36,531 nucleotides of DNA from a virus. The notes below the pieces were generated by a model. It worked only from the letters and a program-made list of their open reading frames with translations. It ran no database searches and was not told the origin of the DNA. Each line of letters begins with the position of its first letter. The first letter of the stretch is position 1. Below are positions 1 to 6,407 of the stretch, in pieces. The translations under genes and the position numbers were made by a program. Where the stretch lies: the IMG/VR virus record IMGVR_UViG_3300035698_017492, positions 1-36,531 of that record. The stretch is one strand, 5' to 3'.

Positions 1-105
1 AAAACCATCATTTTTTGAAAAAATTTTTCAGGGTCTGAGATTTCATTGAATTTCCCCTGTCAGATCCATCTAGCCTCAATCAATCACATCTCACTCATAT
101 CTATA

Positions 106-228
106 CTATACTATACGCTCAACTCCCCACCAAACCCCACACACCATTGCTAGGTGATTAAACTCCCTGTAGGTGGCATAATCGGTACTATGGCCCATCA
201 AACCAGCCAAAAACGCCTGTATAGACAC
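106..228 (-). CDS. Possible 40-aa ORF, unknown function
   Basis: A GTG codon at 228 is preceded on the minus strand by AAGGA seven bases upstream, a plausible ribosome binding site. It opens 40 codons ending in TAG at 106. The product contains LMGHST and a tryptophan-rich end, and I recognise no family. It lies about 115 nt downstream of the polymerase stop, in the same direction. Short length, a non-ATG start and no recognisable domain make this a weak call. Confidence 0.2.
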   Translation of the reverse strand: MSIQAFLAGLMGHSTDYATYREFNHLAMVCGVWWGVERIV

Positions 229-231
229 TTG

Positions 232-255
232 TAAGTCCTTTGTATACAACGACTT
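232..255. promoter_or_regulatory. Imperfect dyad around GTATAC, possible operator
   Basis: AAGTC and GACTT arms flank a TGTATACA centre, forming an imperfect 23-bp palindrome. Another GTAAGTC half-like element occurs near 281. The arrangement resembles a repressor or initiator binding site, but no promoter is clearly attached, so the function is a guess. Confidence 0.25.
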
Positions 256-320
256 ATATTAGCTAAAATACAAGGATATGTAAGTCTTTATGCAAGCTAG
301 GCTTATGTCTTTTGCCTGAA

Positions 321-353
321 ATCACCCTGGAATCACCCTGGAATCACCCTGGA
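321..353. repeat. 11-bp tandem repeat at the polymerase stop
   Basis: Three consecutive copies of an ATCACCCTGGA-type unit occur here. On the minus strand each copy carries a TGA, and the polymerase reading frame ends in the copy at 344-346. The repeat therefore overlaps the 3' end of the gene and extends into the untranslated region. It looks like slippage-type duplication. Confidence 0.8.
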
Positions 354-3250
354 ATCACAATTTTTCCATCATCCCCACTTGCAATCGCCCAATTTTTATT
401 TGACGTTCCACACGAAATTCTCAATGGTACTCGAAATTTGATATTTGTATTTTCAAATTCAGCTTTGATTTTTGAAAGTACAGTCAAATCTTTACTCAAA
501 CCTTTTGGTGCGTAGTGCGCGACCTCATCGTGAACACTAGCAAAATTCTTAATTCCTAATTCTCGAATCATTTTATTGTATCTTGGAGCCAATGCTACCA
601 TTCTCTCTTTAATCACATCAGCTGCACAGGATTGTACGATTGTGTTAAACGCTCTGAACGCTGCTTTCTCTGGCAAGTTTCTCTGTCGACCATACAGATT
701 AAAAACATACCCACGAGAAATCAAATTGTCTCGTGCTTGCGTTGTCGTTCGCTTTATTCCTGGCAGTGTGTCATGATATTCTTGGTAGACCTGTTCTCCA
801 CGTTGATTACAAAGTAATTGAAAAATCTTTTCACGTGCAGCAATGTTTGCTTTTCCACTTGAAATAATTGCATCAGCTTTCTCTGCAAGATGTCCAACGA
901 GTGACATATCAAGTGACAACATTGAAACAACTTTCGCTTTACCTCCACCAAACGCAATTGCAAAGTTAACATTTTTTGCAGGCTTACGAGGTATCTCACA
1001 CATATCTGCGACCCACTGATGAAAGTCTGTATCTGGATTTTCTGCAAATGCTGCAATAGCTTTTGCATCTTTGATATATGAAATAATTATTCGGAATTCG
1101 ATTTGAGAATTAAAATTTACAAGGCCATTTGTTGTAATGTAACATCCTGTATCTGGAACAGTGATACTATAAAACCAATCATCACGTACATATTCTACTT
1201 TTGATACTTTGTAATTTTTTTGTCTAAATCCATTGGCCATTGTTCCACGATTTGAACATTCTTGCGAACAGTAAATTCTAAATGCTTGGCTGGGTATAAC
1301 ATCTCGCTTCTTGCCACAGTATTCACAAGTGATCGTTACTTTTCTTTTTGTTCTAGATTTCTTCCATCCAATTTTTCGACACTCTTCACTACAGTACTTC
1401 TTTGACTCTCTTTGTGATGGCCAGCATTCAATTGGATCTCCACAAACTTCACATGCAAATATTGCTTTCCCACCTTGCCAATTTGGATTATTCGATCCAT
1501 CATACGTTCGACGATTCTTCAAAGCATCTCTAAGCTTTTCAATTCGTAGTGTGTGATCTTGAACTTTGTAATTTTCTTTTGCATGCTCAGATGCATGATC
1601 AAACGAATCTTTTAGTTCCAAGTTATCAATACACCAATCTTCTTTGTTTTTATCCTTATGGTGCACATGCTCAAAGTATCCATCTATAGTTTCATCAGTA
1701 AAGTATTGCATTGACAATATGTGCTTGTATTTTATACCTCTACCTAAACCCCAAGAAGGATACTTTCCCTTTTTAGAATCTTGAACGTGCTTTAATCTCG
1801 TTCCACTTTTAAGATCACAGCAATTAATTCTCTCATTATCTAATGTCAAGAATCCATGATCCTTAGTACACTCAAAAGTTGAACCATCATCAAAAGTAAT
1901 TCTATAAATTGCACCACGACCGACTCGTGCACCTCTTGAAGTTTTACAGAACTTTAAGTCTTTACCGTTCTCAAGACTTAAAACAGGTAAGAGATTTTCA
2001 GCAACTTCTTCAATAGGTTTGTCACCATAGGGTGTAGGAATTTTAGTCCCTGCTGGTAGGCAATAATCCCAACTAAGTATTTCTTGATCCTCCGGTGGAT
2101 GTATCAATGCCTTTGCTTCTTTGGACAACTGTTGAGAGTTCGGTCGACGGCATGACATCCTACCAGTTCTAACTATTTGATTGTAATCTGGATGCATTAA
2201 TCCATTGATTTGATGTTCTTGATATGGCTGTAGAAAAATACTATTCAATGTGTGCATCTTTCTATATTTTTGGATCTTCGTAACAATGCTCATCAACTCA
2301 GGAGATTCTTTGACAATTGGATAAGACAAGTACGACAACATCGCAGCTTTGTTAAATGACGGTTTGTTAGATGACGGTTTGTTAGATGACGGTTCATTCT
2401 TGTCGGTGTACCCCATCACGGGTAGACCAAACCTATTGCATAGTACTTCGAAGCAATCTGCGTTAGTGTGAGGTCGAATTGCAAATCCAGTTAACTTGTG
2501 TAATTCTTCTTCAAGCTCCAAGAGCTTATATAAGACAACAACTTGGTTCTTTGTTATTTCCAATGGATCGACACAAAGCCCTGTAACTTCCATGTCATAT
2601 AAAACAGGTGTCAAAAGTATTTCCGTTTCCCAAATACCTTTTGTCTGTTCGTGACGACGACGCAGCATGTAATTATATAACTTACGATTAGTTAAGACAT
2701 CTTGGCAACCATACTCTCCGATTATATCTCCAGGCACGTCGCCGTAGTCTTTACTTTTACATCCTGTTAAGTAATTTTGCAATCTGTTGTCAAGATACGA
2801 AATATCTTCTTCAAGCCATTCACTAGATAAGTCTGCGAGCTTGTGCGAAAACCTGTCACTGTTGATTATTTTTGCAAGTGTTAGAGTGTCAACTAAACGA
2901 CAATCAAAGTCTATTCCATCCTGCTTTAAAAAATGTGCGTCAAACTTAACATTATGATTCACCCAGTCGGTACATGAATTAACAGTATCACGTGTCCAAT
3001 TAATCACACCCTCTATTGGTAGATTCCAACCAGGTCTATGACATCGAATTGGTAGATACCATGCTCCTTTAATATCATCAGCAGTGACACCAATTCCACA
3101 GATTCGATGCCCATGATATGGCTTGAACGCTTTGACCTTTGGATCAAAAGATGTTGTCTCAGTATCAAGGTACAGAGACTTAGCATTTTTTAGATTTGGC
3201 AGTTCACTGAGACTTTGAACAAGTCGTCCACCATTTTCAAATTCAATCAT
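344..3250 (-). CDS. polA: Family A DNA polymerase interrupted by an intein
   Basis: Replicative DNA polymerase of the Pol I family, 968 aa before splicing and about 650 aa after. The proofreading 3'-5' exonuclease is present: LDTET with D29 and E31, the NHNVKFD segment near 98-104, and Y180...D184. The polymerase has motif A (DY395-396 joined to SQIE at 715-718 after splicing), motif B around R755-K759-F763-F767, and motif C H907-D908-E909. No 5'-3' exonuclease domain is seen. The residue matching E. coli Tyr766 is Phe767, which is unusual. Residues 284-301 hold an SSNKP repeat. The start ATG at 3250 has AGGA about eight bases upstream. It is the last gene of the replication operon. Confidence 0.95.
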   Translation of the reverse strand: MIEFENGGRLVQSLSELPNLKNAKSLYLDTETTSFDPKVKAFKPYHGHRICGIGVTADDIKGAWYLPIRCHRPGWNLPIEGVINWTRDTVNSCTDWVNHNVKFDAHFLKQDGIDFDCRLVDTLTLAKIINSDRFSHKLADLSSEWLEEDISYLDNRLQNYLTGCKSKDYGDVPGDIIGEYGCQDVLTNRKLYNYMLRRRHEQTKGIWETEILLTPVLYDMEVTGLCVDPLEITKNQVVVLYKLLELEEELHKLTGFAIRPHTNADCFEVLCNRFGLPVMGYTDKNEPSSNKPSSNKPSFNKAAMLSYLSYPIVKESPELMSIVTKIQKYRKMHTLNSIFLQPYQEHQINGLMHPDYNQIVRTGRMSCRRPNSQQLSKEAKALIHPPEDQEILSWDYCLPAGTKIPTPYGDKPIEEVAENLLPVLSLENGKDLKFCKTSRGARVGRGAIYRITFDDGSTFECTKDHGFLTLDNERINCCDLKSGTRLKHVQDSKKGKYPSWGLGRGIKYKHILSMQYFTDETIDGYFEHVHHKDKNKEDWCIDNLELKDSFDHASEHAKENYKVQDHTLRIEKLRDALKNRRTYDGSNNPNWQGGKAIFACEVCGDPIECWPSQRESKKYCSEECRKIGWKKSRTKRKVTITCEYCGKKRDVIPSQAFRIYCSQECSNRGTMANGFRQKNYKVSKVEYVRDDWFYSITVPDTGCYITTNGLVNFNSQIEFRIIISYIKDAKAIAAFAENPDTDFHQWVADMCEIPRKPAKNVNFAIAFGGGKAKVVSMLSLDMSLVGHLAEKADAIISSGKANIAAREKIFQLLCNQRGEQVYQEYHDTLPGIKRTTTQARDNLISRGYVFNLYGRQRNLPEKAAFRAFNTIVQSCAADVIKERMVALAPRYNKMIRELGIKNFASVHDEVAHYAPKGLSKDLTVLSKIKAEFENTNIKFRVPLRISCGTSNKNWAIASGDDGKIVIPG
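1109..2062 (-). mobile_element. Intein with HNH endonuclease in DNA polymerase motif A
   Basis: Polymerase residues 397-714 (318 aa) form an intein. It begins Cys397-LPAGT, the usual block A pattern, has a block B-like GST..CTKDH near 456-465, and ends with a block F/G-like segment finishing Phe713-Asn714 before Ser715, the +1 nucleophile. Removing it restores DYSQIEFR, the catalytic motif A. An HNH-type homing endonuclease lies inside: H530-H531-x-D533, N543-L and H552/H556. Two CxxC...CxxxC zinc knuckles follow (C600, C603, C620, C624; C642, C645, C661, C665). The penultimate residue is Phe where most inteins have His, so splicing may be slow or assisted differently. Confidence 0.92.
2351..2395 (-). 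repeat. 15-bp coding tandem repeat (SSNKP)
   Basis: Three consecutive 15-bp units, differing by one base each or less, encode PSSNK-type pentapeptides in the polymerase between the exonuclease and palm regions, near residues 286-300. The repeat is in frame, so it lengthens a linker without breaking the gene. Confidence 0.85.
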
Positions 3251-3286
3251 AAGATTATCCTATTACAATTATACTATTACAATGTA

Positions 3287-4180
3287 CTATATTAACTCAC
3301 CATTTTCGTCTAAATCAAAATTACACCACAATGATTCAACGCGCTTAGATATAAAGATACTTGATCCACTGGTTGTACCTTTGTCGTGTCGAGTCCAAGA
3401 TTTTAATGCATTGTCGTACAACGTACTTCGATACCCTGAAATCATAACAGATGCTTCTAAGTCATTAATCACTTCAAGTAATTCTTTGTGATCATCAACA
3501 GACATTTCATATTTATAAGCTTTTGTTGATACTCTAGTCTCGTGTAGATATGGTGGGTCCAGATAGAAAAGAGTTTTCCAATCATCCTCGCGTTTGATTA
3601 CTTTGATTGCGTCATCATTGTAGATTACAACTCGCTTCAGCCTGTCATGAAGTTCTGAAAGACTATCAACAACTTTCAACCATGCTGATGTAGACACTTC
3701 CATATTAGACGATAATGATTTCCTAGTCATAGGTACAAATATTTTGCAACATCCTGCACGAGATTGTCGACAACGAACGAAGAACGCAACAGCAGCAGTG
3801 ACGTCGCAACCGTCAATCATTCGATTCTCAATAGGCATCATCAATGCTTCAGACTCTTCCCAGATTTGTTGGCAGAATGGAGTTGCTTCAATGATTCGTC
3901 GAAACTTTTCAAATGCATCAACGTTCTGAAGAACTTTCCAAAAATTAGTAAGTCCTCCATGAACGTCGTTAACAATTTCACTCTTGCCTGTCTCACTAGA
4001 TTCCATTCCCCATCGATGACGTTTGTCCATAGGATTTTTACGCATTAAAACTGCAAGTCCACCGGCGTATGGTTCAATGTAAGTCAAGTGTCTTGGCATT
4101 AGTCCAATGATCCAATCAGCAAGATAAAATTTCCCACCAAACCATTTCAATGGTTGTTTCGTTACTTTAAATTCTGGCAT
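3287..4180 (-). CDS. D12-class (Dam-like) adenine-N6 DNA methyltransferase
   Basis: This 297-aa protein has the layout of Dam-type alpha-class enzymes: the SAM-binding PLKWFGGK motif near residues 10-17, EPYAGG at 36-41, NDVHG near 71-75, and the catalytic DPPY at 208-211. It would transfer a methyl group from SAM to adenine N6 in a short target, which cannot be read from sequence; GATC is possible. The ATG at 4180 has GGAG five bases upstream, inside the end of the preceding methyltransferase gene, so the two are translationally coupled. No restriction endonuclease lies nearby, which fits self-protection or regulatory methylation. Confidence 0.9.
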   Translation of the reverse strand: MPEFKVTKQPLKWFGGKFYLADWIIGLMPRHLTYIEPYAGGLAVLMRKNPMDKRHRWGMESSETGKSEIVNDVHGGLTNFWKVLQNVDAFEKFRRIIEATPFCQQIWEESEALMMPIENRMIDGCDVTAAVAFFVRCRQSRAGCCKIFVPMTRKSLSSNMEVSTSAWLKVVDSLSELHDRLKRVVIYNDDAIKVIKREDDWKTLFYLDPPYLHETRVSTKAYKYEMSVDDHKELLEVINDLEASVMISGYRSTLYDNALKSWTRHDKGTTSGSSIFISKRVESLWCNFDLDENGELI

Positions 4181-4897
4181 TTATTCTCCAAAGAATTTAT
4201 CAAGTGCGTCATCAAGTTTCTTATCTTTAGGGTTTCTATAATTTGGATCTATTCGAACAGCAGCATCATCGAAATAGAATCCATCTAACTCAATGCCGAT
4301 GAAACTCCGATTCAAATTTACACACGCTACACCAGTTGTGCCACTGCCCATGAAAGGGTCTAAGACTGTATCGTTTTCAGAAGTAAGAGCTTCTATAATC
4401 TTACTTAAAAGTAGAATAGGCTTCTCGTTTGGGTGTGTTAAATCCAAGGCATTTACACGACAAACTCGGATGATAGTTTTAGGTCTTTTACTTTTAAAAG
4501 TAAAAGATCCTTTTGTTGCATAAAGAATATTTTCATGTTGTGGTGCAAATGATCCTTTCAAATCTCCCATTCCATGAATTACCTTATCCCATATAATCTG
4601 AGACTTAACTTTAAATCCTGCCTTTGTAATTTCATCACGAAATATATCTTCCACATCCCATCTTTCAAAACAGATAAGTCTTCCAGTATTTACAAGTACT
4701 CTAAACGCTTCTGGCAGCCACTCTACATAAGATTGTTTGTCATTTTCTATTTTGTCTTTCCACTGATTTTGATCAGTTCTCCGGCAAGACTGATAATCTA
4801 TTCCATATGGAGGATCAGCCAGAACCATATCAACCGATCCATCGGGGATTGATTTCATTTCTTCAAGACAGTCACCATGTATTAGTTCAATGGACAT
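4181..4897 (-). CDS. Beta-class N6-adenine/N4-cytosine DNA methyltransferase (copy 1)
   Basis: This 238-aa enzyme has the beta-class motif order: DPPY at residues 28-31 first, a variable target-recognition region in the middle, HPNEKP near 155-160, and the SAM-binding DPFMGSGTTG at 180-189. Its first 30 and last 65 or so residues are nearly identical to the second copy at 5637-6401, but the middle is different, so the two probably recognise different DNA targets. The start has GAGGA seven bases upstream and overlaps the end of the upstream small zinc protein by 11 nt. DPPY alone does not separate adenine from cytosine specificity. Confidence 0.9.
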   Translation of the reverse strand: MSIELIHGDCLEEMKSIPDGSVDMVLADPPYGIDYQSCRRTDQNQWKDKIENDKQSYVEWLPEAFRVLVNTGRLICFERWDVEDIFRDEITKAGFKVKSQIIWDKVIHGMGDLKGSFAPQHENILYATKGSFTFKSKRPKTIIRVCRVNALDLTHPNEKPILLLSKIIEALTSENDTVLDPFMGSGTTGVACVNLNRSFIGIELDGFYFDDAAVRIDPNYRNPKDKKLDDALDKFFGE

Positions 4898-5168
4898 TTA
4901 CCATTCCTCGTTCTAAGTGTCGTGTTCTAATAAGTTCTTGTACTATTTCTTTTCGTTCCAGCGTAAGAATTGCACCAATGCATTCATATTGGTATCTTAC
5001 TTTGTTTCGATTACTTCTCAGAACCATTCTCTTGTTTACAATCTTCGCTTCGATACATCGATCTTCGTACTTCGATCTATTGTATGCTGAATGGCATGCA
5101 CGACAATGATTTGTCTTCTTATATGCAGCAGGATTCTTATGACATAGGCTACAAATTGTACTTTTCAC
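4887..5168 (-). CDS. Small zinc-knuckle protein, possible HNH-like DNA binder
   Basis: A 93-aa basic protein beginning at a GTG codon with AAGGAG eight bases upstream. The N-terminal half has CxxC (C6, C9) and a second CRAC pair near residues 22-25, followed by HSAYNRSKYE. This resembles the zinc-binding head of phage HNH or endonuclease VII-type proteins, but I see no full nuclease motif. It overlaps the genes on both sides, 20 nt upstream and 11 nt downstream, so it is part of the methyltransferase run. Function unknown. Confidence 0.7.
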   Translation of the reverse strand: MKSTICSLCHKNPAAYKKTNHCRACHSAYNRSKYEDRCIEAKIVNKRMVLRSNRNKVRYQYECIGAILTLERKEIVQELIRTRHLERGMVNVH

Positions 5169-5631
5169 CTTTAGACTCCTTTAAAATTGCTTTAAGATTT
5201 GGCGGTTTGTAGTTCTCACCTTTATCTCTACAACGTGGATCAGCCTTTGAATCACGTTTCTTCTTTGTCAAATTGGAATCGCATACTTCCATTGTGCCTT
5301 GATCTATTGGTAGTCTAAAAGTTTCAGCAGTTCCCATTGCTACAAATACCAAATCGCAAAGACCATCAAACAATTCTTCTTCATTACAATTTGCCAATCC
5401 TAAAATAGTCTCACACATCTCTTCAATTAATAACTGAGCTTGATGCAATCTTGGGTCTGTCTCACCTACCAATATGTCTTCGATCTGCTCAGACATTTCT
5501 AGCAGTACTCTTGCCTTGCATCTAAGGTAGTCAGATATCTCGGTATTCCTAAGACAATCATTTAAATCTTGATCAAGTATAAAACCCTGGTTGTCATGAA
5601 ACTGTCTTACTTTTTCTATATGTGTTTTCAT
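5149..5631 (-). CDS. MazG/HisE-like NTP pyrophosphohydrolase
   Basis: A 160-aa all-alpha protein resembling the MazG/phosphoribosyl-ATP pyrophosphohydrolase superfamily. The signature is a Glu-rich helix pair: LIEEMCE near residues 67-73, NEEELFDGLCDLVFVAMGTAETF near 83-105, and the C-terminal KGENYKPPNL common in phage members. Acidic residues E69, E70, E73, D89 and D92 would hold Mg2+ for removing pyrophosphate from a nucleoside triphosphate. Phage members probably tune nucleotide pools or clear modified nucleotides, and the setting among DNA methyltransferase and replication genes fits that. It starts five bases after the upstream methyltransferase stop. Confidence 0.75.
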   Translation of the reverse strand: MKTHIEKVRQFHDNQGFILDQDLNDCLRNTEISDYLRCKARVLLEMSEQIEDILVGETDPRLHQAQLLIEEMCETILGLANCNEEELFDGLCDLVFVAMGTAETFRLPIDQGTMEVCDSNLTKKKRDSKADPRCRDKGENYKPPNLKAILKESKGEKYNL

Positions 5632-5636
5632 TTATT

Positions 5637-6401
5637 CTAATCTCCAAAGAATTTATCAAGTGCGTCATCGAGTTTCTTATCTTTAGGATTTCTATAATTT
5701 GGATCTATTCGAACAGCGGCATCGTCGAAATAAAACTCATCTAACTCAATGCCAATGAAACTTCGATTCAAATTTCTACACGCTACACCAGTTGTGCCAC
5801 TGCCCATGAAAGGATCTAAAACTGTGTCGTTTTCGTTTGTCAGAATTTCAATCAATTCTGACATCAATCTAATGGGTTTTTGATTTGGATGATTGCCATA
5901 AACTTTTTCATTGCCTGGAGTTAATCCCATTATAAAGTCTCCATGATGGATACTCTCTAAATTAAATGTATATTTACCTTGTTTTATTGCATGAATAAAA
6001 TATTCTCTGCCGGGAACAAATCTTCTTTTCCACTCTGCTGGTTGTGGATTCACTTTTTGCCAATGATTTAAAGACTTCACTTTAGCGCCAATATTTCTAA
6101 TCTCTTTTGCGATGTCCCCCATGTTCTCCCAATCATTAAAAATAATGAAGTGCCCGCCTTTCCTCAGGCACTTCAATGCTACACTGATCCATTTCAATTG
6201 ATCAAATCCTGTATCATAATCCATTGTCTTATCACTATAGTTATCAGTGCCATCCTTTTGTGATTGCCTGAATAAATGTATACTTCCTCCCATTTTCTCA
6301 ATCAGATTAAAAGGAGGATCAGCTAAAATCATATCAACTGATCCATCAGGAATTGATTTCATTTCTTCAAGACAATCACCGTGTATTAATTGTATAGACA
6401 T
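5637..6401 (-). CDS. Beta-class DNA methyltransferase (copy 2)
   Basis: A 254-aa paralogue of the enzyme at 4181-4897. It has DPPF at residues 28-31 instead of DPPY, the HPNQKP segment and DPFMGSGTTG in the C-terminal part. The N-terminal 30 and C-terminal 65 residues match copy 1 almost exactly, while the central recognition part is unrelated. It probably methylates a different site. DPPF is tolerated in some active members but could alter activity. It follows the primase-helicase gene with a 6-nt gap and may share its transcript. Confidence 0.88.
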   Translation of the reverse strand: MSIQLIHGDCLEEMKSIPDGSVDMILADPPFNLIEKMGGSIHLFRQSQKDGTDNYSDKTMDYDTGFDQLKWISVALKCLRKGGHFIIFNDWENMGDIAKEIRNIGAKVKSLNHWQKVNPQPAEWKRRFVPGREYFIHAIKQGKYTFNLESIHHGDFIMGLTPGNEKVYGNHPNQKPIRLMSELIEILTNENDTVLDPFMGSGTTGVACRNLNRSFIGIELDEFYFDDAAVRIDPNYRNPKDKKLDDALDKFFGD

Positions 6402-6407
6402 TATGTT

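Larger units (their letters stand above)
1..343. other. Intergenic tail end with short repeats and dyads
   Basis: This stretch lies downstream of the DNA polymerase stop codon and holds no convincing gene. Visible structure includes an A/T hairpin (TGAAAAAATTTTTCA, about 17-31), a TATAC-rich patch (about 101-116), an imperfect dyad centred on GTATAC (232-255), and an 11-bp repeat near 321-353 that runs into the polymerase stop. One weak 40-codon ORF is listed separately. It could hold the terminator of the replication operon or regulatory sites for a gene beyond the left edge; the sequence does not decide. Confidence 0.5.

Noticed and set aside
754-1068. 104-aa minus-strand ORF inside the polymerase
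   Set aside because: Alternative frame of the polymerase palm region; the polymerase frame carries all the catalytic motifs.
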